A stretch of DNA of 35,152 bases from Actinomycetes bacterium (GTDB lineage: Bacteria > Actinomycetota > Actinomycetes > Streptosporangiales > Streptosporangiaceae), in the NCBI GenBank assembly GCA_021792405.1, contig JAJYUU010000042.1, positions 1-35,152 on the forward strand, read 5' to 3'. Made by a program: the position numbers and the translations under genes. Under the pieces are notes generated by a model that was not told where the DNA came from, did not search any database, and saw only the letters and a list, made by a program, of their open reading frames with translations. Within the stretch, counting starts at the first letter, position 1; each line of letters opens with the position of its first letter. Positions 1-6,238 of this stretch are shown in pieces.

Positions 1-287
1 GTGATGATGCTGCCGCCGACCGAGAATCCGGTGCCCCAAGCGGCCAGCCCGGACAGCTCAAGCAGCGGCGAGTCCCTGTCGACCAGCAATTCGAGCCGCT
101 CCCTGGCCAGCATCTTGCCGCGGGCGTGGTGCCGGGCCGCATAGGTCTCCCCGCCGCCGGCCCTGGCCAGTTCCAGCTGCTCGGTCAGCGCGGCGACGGC
201 GGCCAGCTGGACTTGCCGGTTCCGCTGATAGGTGTCGCTGCCGGTGTCGACCGACGAGCGCAGCACGGGCACTGGCGCTTCCCCCAT
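1..287 (-). CDS. Acyl-CoA carboxylase carboxyltransferase (beta) subunit, N-terminal part only
   Basis: The visible 95 residues begin with a stretch containing VLRSSVDTGSD, followed by ARHHARGKMLARERLELLVD and a GLAAWGTGFSVGG segment. This is the characteristic N-terminus of biotin-dependent carboxyltransferase subunits (methylcrotonyl-, propionyl- or acetyl-CoA carboxylase type), which move CO2 from carboxybiotin to an acyl-CoA. The rest, including the acyl-CoA and carboxybiotin sites, lies beyond the window edge. ATG at 287 is the longest start. A GTG at 272 has a better-placed GGGGGA upstream and gives the usual short leader before VLRS, so the true start may be there. It is divergent from the acyl-CoA synthetase at 381, which suggests joint use in fatty acid or branched-chain acyl-CoA catabolism. 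The substrate cannot be told from this fragment. Confidence 0.85.
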   Translation of the reverse strand, partial: MGEAPVPVLRSSVDTGSDTYQRNRQVQLAAVAALTEQLELARAGGGETYAARHHARGKMLARERLELLVDRDSPLLELSGLAAWGTGFSVGGSII

Positions 288-337
288 CTCCGGTGGTACT
301 TCACATCGGTGGCCGCTGACCCGTAGAGTAGCACCCT

Positions 338-355
338 AGTGAACGGCCGCTCACT
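338..355. promoter_or_regulatory. 18-bp palindromic operator between divergent acyl-CoA genes
   Basis: AGTGAACGGCCGCTCACT is an inverted repeat matching at 16 of 18 positions (AGTGA-N8-TCACT with a CGGCCG core). It lies between the divergent starts at 287 and 381. The layout resembles operators of TetR-family repressors that govern acyl-CoA degradation genes in actinobacteria, such as FadR/KstR2-type proteins. The regulator is not in this window, so the family assignment is inference. Confidence 0.6.
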
Positions 356-380
356 ATCGCAACGGACATGAGGGGCTGCA

Positions 381-2057
381 GTGGACCTCGATGTGACCAG
401 CCTGCACCATCGCCGCGCCGTGCATCGATGGGACCGGATGAGCGTCGGCGACCTGCTGGAGCGCGTGACCTGGAGCCGCCCGGACAAGGTGGCCATCGTG
501 AGCCGGCCGGGCGCCTATGCCGATGAGCGGTTTGCCTCGCTGACCTACCGGCAGGCAGACGAGGCAGCCAACCAGGTCGCGCACGCACTGCTCGCCCGCG
601 GCCTGCGGCGGTCCGACGTGGTGCTGTTGTTCTGCGAGAACTCCGCCGAGGCCTACCTGGCCAAGCTCGGCATCGCGAAGGCCGGGCTGGTGGCCGCGCC
701 GCTCAACCCGATGATGGCGCCGGACCTGGCCGAGGCCATGATCGACCTGGTACAGCCGAAGCTGGCGATAGTGGACGCCGAGTTGTGGGCGCGGGCGGAG
801 CAGCCGTTCGCGGCCAAGGGCCTCGCGGCTGCGGTCACCATCGGCATCGGCGGCCCGCCGGTGCCCGGCAGCGTGTCGTTCACCGAGTTGCTCGACGGAC
901 AGCCGGTTACCGAGCCCGACGTGGAGATCCACGCCGATGACATCTGGGAGATCCTCTTTACCTCGGGCACCACGGCGCTGCCCAAGGGCGTGATGATCTC
1001 GCACGCGTGCAGCTACGCCGCCGGGTTCGGGTTCGGGCTGTCGCTGACGCGCGGCCTCAAGCTCGAGTCCGACCTGCGAGTGGGCACCTACCTGCCGCTG
1101 ATCTATCACGTTGGTGATCAGCCATTCACTTACTCCGCTTTCCTGGCTGGCGGGACGCTCGTAATGGGCCGTCGGCCGAATCCTGAGCACATCGCCGAGA
1201 TGATCGCGGAAGAGCAGGTCACCGCGTTGTGGGCAGGCTCGCCTGCCATGGTGCGTGCGCTCGACGAGGTGCTGACCGCACGACCGGACCTGGACGGCAG
1301 CAGTCTCACGGTCATCGTGTACGGCTGGGCAGCGCTGCCGCCGGCGACGCTGGCGTCGCTGAAGGCGCACTGCGGTGAAGACCTCTGCGCGTTCGAGATC
1401 TTCGGCCAGACCGAGTGCATTCCCTGTCACCGGTTCTGGCCGGGCGAGTGGCCGGAACTGTACGCAGCGACCGCGCCGCAGCAGAACTACGTCGGCATCC
1501 CGAGCCCGATTCTCGCCGCCACCGTGCTCGATGCCGACGGCAATGACCTTGCCGGGCGGCCGGGGGCCGCCGGCGAGGCGGTGTACCGCTCGCCCGCGGT
1601 CATGGCCGGCTACTACCGGGATGAGGAAGCCACCCGGCAGGCCTTTCGGTTCGGCTGGTTCCACTCCGGCGACAGCTGCGCCTACGACGACCATGGCCTG
1701 CGGGTCATGCTCGACCGGTACAAGGACATCGTGAAGACCGGTGGCGAGAACGTGTCCAGCCTGCGGGTGGAGGCGGTGCTGGCCCAGCATCCGGACGTGG
1801 CCAAGGTCGCGGTCATCGGCCTGCCGCACGAGCGGTGGGGCGAGGCCGTCACAGCGGTAGTCGTGCCGCGGCCCGGTGCCTCGCCCGCCGCGGACGACCT
1901 GATCAAGCACTGCCGGGCCAGCCTGGCCGGATACGAGACGCCGAAGTCGATCGTGTTCGCCCCGGATCTGCCCGAGACGGTAGGCGGCAAGGTGCTCAAG
2001 TACATGCTGCGTGCCGAGCACGCCAGCCACTACGCTGACAGCGACCCGGCGCGCTGA
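381..2057 (+). CDS. AMP-dependent acyl-CoA synthetase (FadD-like ligase)
   Basis: This 558-residue protein belongs to the ANL adenylating superfamily. It activates a carboxylic acid with ATP to an acyl-adenylate and then transfers the acyl group to CoA. The phosphate-binding motif FTSGTTALPKGVMISH is near residues 192-208. An FGQTE motif, the HSGD loop and the hinge segment LDRYKDIVKTGGENVSS follow. The catalytic lysine of the C-terminal subdomain is present in GGKVLKYMLR close to the end. The length is normal for the family. The GTG start at 381 has GAGGGG about 6 nt upstream. The gene diverges from an acyl-CoA carboxylase subunit with a shared palindrome, so it probably feeds an acyl-CoA catabolic pathway. 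The chain length or substrate cannot be read from the sequence. Confidence 0.9.
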   Translation: MDLDVTSLHHRRAVHRWDRMSVGDLLERVTWSRPDKVAIVSRPGAYADERFASLTYRQADEAANQVAHALLARGLRRSDVVLLFCENSAEAYLAKLGIAKAGLVAAPLNPMMAPDLAEAMIDLVQPKLAIVDAELWARAEQPFAAKGLAAAVTIGIGGPPVPGSVSFTELLDGQPVTEPDVEIHADDIWEILFTSGTTALPKGVMISHACSYAAGFGFGLSLTRGLKLESDLRVGTYLPLIYHVGDQPFTYSAFLAGGTLVMGRRPNPEHIAEMIAEEQVTALWAGSPAMVRALDEVLTARPDLDGSSLTVIVYGWAALPPATLASLKAHCGEDLCAFEIFGQTECIPCHRFWPGEWPELYAATAPQQNYVGIPSPILAATVLDADGNDLAGRPGAAGEAVYRSPAVMAGYYRDEEATRQAFRFGWFHSGDSCAYDDHGLRVMLDRYKDIVKTGGENVSSLRVEAVLAQHPDVAKVAVIGLPHERWGEAVTAVVVPRPGASPAADDLIKHCRASLAGYETPKSIVFAPDLPETVGGKVLKYMLRAEHASHYADSDPAR

Positions 2058-2252
2058 ATGCCCCCGGTCGCGGCTTCAGCATCGGCGGGCACGGCGCCAC
2101 GATGACTGTCATGAGCCACCCGCTGGGAGAAGGACGGCAGCCTGTTGTGACGCTCAGCCTGCTTCCCGCGCGGTACTTCGTTGAGCACTGGTTCAGCTAG
2201 GTTGCCGTGGAGCGGTGGCCTGCCCTGGCGGCCCGCTTGCGTGCTTGCGAGC

Positions 2253-2282
2253 GGATCGTCGCCGAGCAGGCGGCGACGATCC
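2253..2282. terminator. Perfect 12-bp hairpin, likely bidirectional terminator
   Basis: GGATCGTCGCCG and CGGCGACGATCC form a perfect 12-bp stem with a 6-nt loop (AGCAGG). It sits 7 nt past the stop of the leftward CopD-like gene and about 195 nt past the end of the rightward acyl-CoA synthetase, which is the expected place for a shared terminator of convergent genes. There is no U-tract, which is common in high-GC actinobacteria. The remaining intergenic DNA (2058-2252) shows no convincing gene. Confidence 0.6.
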
Positions 2283-2289
2283 ACGCCAG

Positions 2290-2691
2290 CTACCCGGCGA
2301 GCAGGATGCCGAGGAACAGGGCGGCGAGGGCGCTCAGGCCGGTCAGTGCGCCGAACACCGCGAGTCCCGCGGCGCTGCGCGCACGGGCATGCAGTGCTGC
2401 GGTGACCCCGGAGACGGCGACGACGACGAGTTTCACGATAAGGGTGGTTTCGTAGCTTCCGGCGATCTGCGACCGGACGGCGATCACGTTCCAGACGCCG
2501 GTGAGGATGAGCACGGCGAAGGCAGGCCATGCGACCTGGCTGAACCGGCGGGCGGCAGCGCGGGGGATCTCGGCGCCGAAGCGGCGCAGCGCCGGGACCA
2601 GCACGGCGAGCGTGAGCTGTCCGCCAACCCACACGGTCGCGGCGAGCACGTGCAGGAACAGCCGGATCGTGGCCCAGCTAACGGCCAGCAT
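2290..2691 (-). CDS. CopD-like (copper resistance D domain) small membrane protein
   Basis: The 133-residue product has four predicted hydrophobic helices (about residues 5-33, 50-72, 80-103 and 108-132). The first contains HVLAATVWVGGQL, and the H-x5-W-x-GG pattern is typical of CopD/DUF2269-type integral membrane proteins. These proteins have been linked to copper transport and to heme- or redox-associated membrane functions. Its start overlaps the end of the hemerythrin gene by 14 nt, so the two are almost certainly co-transcribed and translationally coupled. The pairing suggests a metal or redox role at the membrane, but no substrate can be assigned. Confidence 0.75.
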   Translation of the reverse strand: MLAVSWATIRLFLHVLAATVWVGGQLTLAVLVPALRRFGAEIPRAAARRFSQVAWPAFAVLILTGVWNVIAVRSQIAGSYETTLIVKLVVVAVSGVTAALHARARSAAGLAVFGALTGLSALAALFLGILLAG

Positions 2692-3154
2692 CGGATGCTG
2701 CAGGCCGCGCCTTCAGGCAGACCCATCCCTCGGGCAGGTCTCCGCGGGCGATGAACGCCTGCAGCCGGTCGGCCGCTGCAGGCGGCAAGATGTCGTCGGC
2801 ACGCGGATACAGGACTTTCTCCTCCTTCAGGTTGTGGTGCAGGAGGTGGCCGGCCAGCTGTTTGCCGAGGGCGAGCCGTGCTCTAGCGTCCGGCGCGTCT
2901 TCCAGCAACTCGAGAATGGCCCAGATCCGGGCGTGTTCGCCCAGCATGACCAGTGTCGGCGCCGCCAGTCCTGGCTCGGCCCGGCACAGCAGCGGGAACA
3001 GGAACTCCTCTTCCAGGTAGATGTGGCGGCGCAGCGCGCGGATCGCGCGTGTCAGCGGCTGCCGGTCGCCGGGTGAGGCTGCGAACGCCGCGATTCCCGC
3101 GTCGATCTCCTGGTGCTCCCGTTGGAGAGCCTGCGCCAGCGACTCGGTCTCCAT
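2678..3154 (-). CDS. Hemerythrin-like HHE-domain protein
   Basis: This 158-residue all-helical protein carries the spaced histidines and acids of a hemerythrin HHE cation-binding domain. They are H14 in REHQEID, H44 in RHIYLEEEFLFP, H74 in GEHARIW, and H103 with H106/H107 followed by the EEKVLYP segment. Such proteins bind a non-heme di-iron centre and act in O2, NO or iron sensing, storage or stress protection. ATG at 3154 has AGAGGACAGC just upstream, a good ribosome site. It is the first gene of a two-gene unit with the CopD-like gene and diverges from the DUF488 gene across a region with a perfect palindrome (3315-3335). The exact ligand is unknown. Confidence 0.85.
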   Translation of the reverse strand: METESLAQALQREHQEIDAGIAAFAASPGDRQPLTRAIRALRRHIYLEEEFLFPLLCRAEPGLAAPTLVMLGEHARIWAILELLEDAPDARARLALGKQLAGHLLHHNLKEEKVLYPRADDILPPAAADRLQAFIARGDLPEGWVCLKARPAASDAGR

Positions 3155-3314
3155 GCTGTCCTCTCGTTCTGTCGTCAGGTCTCTTTATGTCATCAGGCAG
3201 CTATCCGCCCGATCTAGCAGGGCGCGAATCAGGGACTGCCGTCCCCAGGACGGGTAGCTGGTTGTGCGGCAGCGATGAGCGTGCGTTCCCCAAGGATGCG
3301 GCTCGGTCCGGGCG

Positions 3315-3335
3315 GGGCTAAATCCTATTTAGCCC
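3315..3335. promoter_or_regulatory. Perfect palindrome in hemerythrin/DUF488 divergent promoter region
   Basis: GGGCTAAAT-CCT-ATTTAGCCC is a perfect 9-bp inverted repeat with a 3-nt centre. It is AT-rich inside and lies in the 355-nt gap between the divergent starts at 3154 and 3510. A -10-like TATAAA sequence follows on the plus strand at about 3348. A 3-nt loop makes a terminator unlikely, so a dimeric repressor or activator site is the better reading. The regulator is unknown. The remainder of the gap (3155-3314 and 3355-3496) shows no gene. Confidence 0.6.
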
Positions 3336-3509
3336 ATGGCGCATAGTATAAACTAGTTGGTCGCGGCCCTGTTTGCCGCGCATGCCGCCGGGGGGAGGGT
3401 TGGTGACGCTGCCGGGGGCACTCTGGAAGGCCAGGATTGCGTGCTTGGCGCGGGTAAGCCGTCATGGTGGTGGTCGGTTAGTGGCGTTTGCTGCCTGGAG
3501 GGGGTGTGC

Positions 3510-3872
3510 ATGAGCATCGAAGTCCGCGCCCGCCGGGTGTATGAGGAACCCTTGCCGGAGGATGGCGCTCGCGTGCTGGTGGACCGGGTGTGGCCGCGCG
3601 GGTTGCGCAAGGACGCTGCCCGGCTGGATGAGTGGGCGAAAGATGTCGCGCCGTCGGCCGGGCTGCGGGCCTGGTACCAGCACGAGCCGGCCAAGTTCGG
3701 TGAGTTCGGCCGCCGATATGCTGCCGAGCTGGCGGCGCCGGGGCCGCGGGAGGCGCTGGACAGGATCCGCGAGCGGGCTGCGCACGGGCCGGTGACCCTG
3801 CTGACTGCCACCAGAGACCTGAGCCTCAGCCAGGCCGCGGTGCTGGCCGAGTTGCTCCGCCGCGGCTCCTGA
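3510..3872 (+). CDS. DUF488 (YeaO-like) family protein
   Basis: The 120-residue product matches the DUF488 family closely. It has an RVYEEPLPEDGARVLVDRVW block, then PRGLRKD, WAKDVAPS and LRAWYQHEPAKF, and ends in a helix after LLTATRD. Members are small cytosolic proteins of uncertain biochemical function, often found near redox or stress genes. Some database entries wrongly label them as uroporphyrin methyltransferases. The ATG at 3510 has a strong GGAGGGGG ribosome site 5 nt upstream. The frame is open further upstream to 3357, but that extension lacks family similarity. It is divergent from the hemerythrin gene. Confidence 0.85.
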   Translation: MSIEVRARRVYEEPLPEDGARVLVDRVWPRGLRKDAARLDEWAKDVAPSAGLRAWYQHEPAKFGEFGRRYAAELAAPGPREALDRIRERAAHGPVTLLTATRDLSLSQAAVLAELLRRGS

Positions 3873-3913
3873 CGCCCACCCCGGGCGGAAGACCGGATCC
3901 GGATGGCCGCGGG

Positions 3914-4648
3914 CTACCGCGCTTGAGCCGCCGCGGGCTCACCGGGGCCGGGACCATCATTGAGTGTCAGCGAGGCGATGCACAGGGCGGGTTCCGCGAA
4001 CGGGTCCAGCCGGCCTGCGGTCAGCGGGGCCCGCATCCGGTCCAGGGCGCCGCGCATCAGCCCTAGGTGCAGTGAGCAGATCACGTCCCGGTGGCGCTCG
4101 GCCACCTCCCGGAACGGGCACTGGCGCAGGTGCAGCAGGAACGGCCGGCCGTCATGGCCGGCTTCTGCCCGCGGCGCGAAGCCGAGGTCGTCCATGATGG
4201 CGGCGAGCCTGCTGACCGCCTCGGCGGCGCTGGGCTGCTGATAGGGCGGCGGCTGCTCGGCCAGGTAGGCGCCCCACTGCCGGCCGGCGTCCTCGGCGGC
4301 GCGGCCCGGCTCGGGCATGGTCGCGGCGATCATGCTGGTCAGCATCTCGGCGAGCAGCCGGTACCGGCGCCGCCCGCCCGGACCGCCCGGGCCGTCCGGG
4401 GCTGCCCGGTAGCCGATCTTCGGCCGACCCGGGGTCTGGCGGTCCTCGGTCTCGCGGACCGCCAGCCCGGCCTCTGTCAGTGCCTCGAGGTGGAATCGGG
4501 CGGTGTTGGGATGCAGGCCCCTCCGCTGCGCGACCTCGCGGACACCGAGCGGGCCGTCAGCGGCGCGCAGCATGTCCAGAACGCCGGCGCGGCTGCGGCC
4601 GAGCGGCGTGCTCTCCTCGGCTGCCAGCAGCTGCCCGGCATTCATCAC
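3914..4648 (-). CDS. SufR-like winged-helix regulator with possible Fe-S cysteines
   Basis: The 244-residue protein begins with a winged helix-turn-helix (about residues 18-80). This contains LGVREVAQRRGLHPNTARFH and the wing TPGRPKIGY, as in COG2345/SufR regulators. The C-terminal half has three cysteines, C177 and C191 in a CPF-x11-C arrangement followed by SLHLGLMRG, and C223. SufR proteins hold a [4Fe-4S] cluster through similarly placed cysteines and repress Fe-S assembly genes when the cluster is intact. Cluster binding here is inferred. The start is GTG 4648 or, more likely, ATG 4645, which coincides with the predicted transcription start. It lies downstream on the same strand as the ferredoxin and DsbA-like genes. 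Confidence 0.8.
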   Translation of the reverse strand: MMNAGQLLAAEESTPLGRSRAGVLDMLRAADGPLGVREVAQRRGLHPNTARFHLEALTEAGLAVRETEDRQTPGRPKIGYRAAPDGPGGPGGRRRYRLLAEMLTSMIAATMPEPGRAAEDAGRQWGAYLAEQPPPYQQPSAAEAVSRLAAIMDDLGFAPRAEAGHDGRPFLLHLRQCPFREVAERHRDVICSLHLGLMRGALDRMRAPLTAGRLDPFAEPALCIASLTLNDGPGPGEPAAAQAR

Positions 4649-4651
4649 CGT

Positions 4652-4680
4652 ATTTTATCTCACAAACGTCAGTAGAAACT
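4652..4680 (-). promoter_or_regulatory. Predicted leaderless promoter of the SufR-like gene
   Basis: Read on the minus strand, AGTTTC (4675-4680) and TAAAAT (4652-4657) are separated by exactly 17 nt. The A of ATG 4645 falls 7 nt after the -10 hexamer, so transcription would begin at the start codon. No Shine-Dalgarno sequence is present, which fits a leaderless mRNA. Confidence 0.5.
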
Positions 4681-4750
4681 GGCCAGGCGGATGCCCCTGA
4701 GCGGCGGCCGCCGCCGCACGGTAGCGCCGCCGGCGGCTGGCTGCCGCGAG

Positions 4751-5509
4751 TCAGGCCGCCCGGACCGGGACCAGCGGCTGACGGTCCCGGCGCACCTCCG
4801 TTCCGGCGCCGGCCCGCGGCCGCGGCACCAGGACGGCGGACCGGGTCAGGTCTGCCAGGTATTCCAGGGCAGCCACCCCGGATCGCACGGCCTGGTCCGG
4901 GCCGGTGAGCGCGGGAATGACCTGGCTGGGCAGTGCCAGCCACTCCTGCCGCCATTGCCTGATCCGCTGCCAGCCGATAGTGGTCAGCGGTCCGCCGTCC
5001 TGCGCGATTGTGCCGCCCGAGCGGCGGCCGATCCGGACCGGATCAGGGTCGCGGATCAGCAGGCTGGGGATCTCCGGGCTGGCCAGCCGGCTGGTGATGT
5101 CTTCTGGCTGCCACATCAGGGCGGCGACCAGGCGGCGTACCTCGGTGGCGCTGCTCAGGTGCATCCCCTGCGCCCAGATCGCGGCGAACAGGCGACGGCG
5201 CAATTCGCCGGCTACGCCGTCGCTGATCGCCTCGGCGTAGGCGGCCACGGCGGCCTGGGTGTTGCTGATCAGCGTCGGCGGGCTAGCCGGCACGTGTTCT
5301 CCGGGCAGGGCGATCGACGCGATCTCGGCCAGTTCCCGATCCCATGCGGCCCGGTCAGTGTCGGAGCGGCTGCCGGTCAGCGGCAGGCCGCGGTCGTGCT
5401 CGACCGCCCGCCAGTCAACCTCGGTCCCCATGCGGCCGAGCAGGTCAGCACGCTGGCTGGCCAGATAGGAATACGGGCAGTTGAAGTCCCCGTAGATGAT
5501 GACTGCCAT
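4751..5509 (-). CDS. DsbA-family thioredoxin-fold protein with a CPYS active-site motif
   Basis: The 252-residue protein opens with AVIIYGDFNCPYSYLASQRA, the first strand and helix of a DsbA-like thioredoxin fold. The active-site motif is CPYS (C11 and S14) rather than CxxC. This is closer to 2-hydroxychromene-2-carboxylate isomerase or FrnE-like members than to a classical disulfide oxidase. A helical insert and a second thioredoxin half follow. No signal peptide is visible, so the protein is probably cytosolic. ATG 5509 has a very strong ribosome site (GAGGAGGAGG). The open frame continues upstream to 5851, but that part is antisense-frame sequence over the ferredoxin gene. It lies 61 nt downstream of the ferredoxin gene and is probably co-transcribed. 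Confidence 0.8.
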   Translation of the reverse strand: MAVIIYGDFNCPYSYLASQRADLLGRMGTEVDWRAVEHDRGLPLTGSRSDTDRAAWDRELAEIASIALPGEHVPASPPTLISNTQAAVAAYAEAISDGVAGELRRRLFAAIWAQGMHLSSATEVRRLVAALMWQPEDITSRLASPEIPSLLIRDPDPVRIGRRSGGTIAQDGGPLTTIGWQRIRQWRQEWLALPSQVIPALTGPDQAVRSGVAALEYLADLTRSAVLVPRPRAGAGTEVRRDRQPLVPVRAA

Positions 5510-5570
5510 GACAACCTCCTCCTCCTCCGGACCCGCTGCGCTCAGTCCTGCCCGTGCCGGAGTGAGAGCG

Positions 5571-5930
5571 CTAGTGCCTCGTGTCCGCGACGTCACGACG
5601 CGGCAGTGCGGCGACGACTGGAGTATCGGCGCCCACCACGCCAAGCCTCGCCGCCCCGCCCGGTGAGCCGAGCGGCTCATTGCGGCCGGGCAGCGGCCCG
5701 GCAAAGAAACGGGCGTTCTCCCCGGCGTACAGCTGCCAGTCGGCGGGCAGGTCGTCCTCGTAGTAGATCGCCTCGACCGGGCACACCGGCTCGCACGCGC
5801 CGCAGTCGACGCACTCATCCGGGTGGATGTACAGCATCCGCGCGCCTTCATAGATGCAGTCCACCGGGCATTCCTCGACGCATGCTCGGTCCAGCACGTC
5901 GACGCACGCCTCGCCGATCACGTAGGTCAT
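5571..5930 (-). CDS. fdxA: Seven-iron ferredoxin (3Fe-4S plus 4Fe-4S)
   Basis: The 119-residue protein starts MTYVIGEACVDVLDRACVEE and has cysteines at 9, 17, 21 and 25, and at 40, 43, 46 and 50 in CVDCGACEPVCP. This is the standard pattern of actinobacterial seven-iron ferredoxins, which carry electrons to cytochromes P450 and other redox enzymes. The spacing C9-x7-C17-x3-C21-P with a C-terminal CxxCxxCxxxCP supports one 3Fe-4S and one 4Fe-4S cluster. The segment IYYEDDLPADW is also conserved. ATG 5930 has AAGGGAGAG upstream. An AT-rich promoter with an inverted repeat lies just upstream. Its neighbours, the DsbA-like protein and a putative Fe-S regulator, suggest control by redox or iron status. 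Confidence 0.9.
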   Translation of the reverse strand: MTYVIGEACVDVLDRACVEECPVDCIYEGARMLYIHPDECVDCGACEPVCPVEAIYYEDDLPADWQLYAGENARFFAGPLPGRNEPLGSPGGAARLGVVGADTPVVAALPRRDVADTRH

Positions 5931-5956
5931 CGCGCTCTCCCTTACCTCTCAATAAT

Positions 5957-5986
5957 AATTTAGACTAAGTCAACAGTTTAAAACAA
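5957..5986 (-). promoter_or_regulatory. Ferredoxin promoter with overlapping inverted repeat
   Basis: On the minus strand TTGTTT (5981-5986) and TAAATT (5957-5962) are spaced by 18 nt. The spacer is filled by an imperfect inverted repeat, TTTAGACT-N8-AGTTTAAA on the plus strand (5959-5982, arms matching at 7 of 8). This AT-rich block stands out in the GC-rich surroundings. A dimeric regulator bound here would sit between the -35 and -10 boxes. The SufR-like protein encoded nearby is a candidate, by inference only. Confidence 0.5.
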
Positions 5987-5996
5987 GAGGCTATCT

Positions 5997-6035
5997 GCGG
6001 CCCAGGTCTTCGCCGTCCAGGTTGACCTGGGCCGC
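5997..6035. other. 12-bp perfect hairpin in a divergent intergenic region
   Basis: GCGGCCCAGGTC (5997-6008) and GACCTGGGCCGC (6024-6035) pair perfectly around a 15-nt loop. A further wobble and a GC pair extend the stem outside. It lies between the ferredoxin promoter and the rightward methyltransferase gene. It could terminate stray transcription, act as a protein site, or belong to an untranslated RNA. The rest of 5931-6238 holds the two promoters and no convincing gene. Confidence 0.55.
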
Positions 6036-6202
6036 GGAGCACGAGGGGCAAGGGAGACTGACAGGTGGACAGGCTGAAGGGGCATCAGCTCGATCTTCGG
6101 TACCAGCGGCGGGTTCGGTACCTCGCCGGCCTATCACGCCGATGGGACGGCTGGGCCATCGACGGCGGCTACACGGCTCGCTGAGATGCCCACCTGCCCT
6201 GG

Positions 6203-6231
6203 AGTTTCCAGAACGGCGCCCAACGTACGAT
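6203..6231 (+). promoter_or_regulatory. Predicted leaderless promoter of the methyltransferase gene
   Basis: AGTTTC (6203-6208) and TACGAT (6226-6231) are 17 nt apart. The GTG start at 6239 begins 8 nt after the -10 hexamer, and no Shine-Dalgarno sequence precedes it. The -35 hexamer and spacing are the same as in the SufR-like promoter at 4652-4680. Confidence 0.45.
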
Positions 6232-6238
6232 TCCGGCT

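Noticed and set aside
354-2030. 558-codon open frame antisense to the acyl-CoA synthetase
   Set aside because: The product is Arg/His/Gln-rich with no recognisable domain, and the plus-strand gene has clear family motifs. Long antisense frames are expected in very GC-rich DNA.
2181-2290. Possible IS66-like transposase remnant (RLRACERIVAEQAATIHA) downstream of the acyl-CoA synthetase
   Set aside because: The similarity is a short Ala/Glu-rich helix only, and the sequence is explained by the perfect hairpin.
4751-5851. A 366-residue reading of the DsbA-like gene
   Set aside because: The first 114 residues lie antisense-frame over the ferredoxin gene and look random; the strong ribosome site is at ATG 5509.
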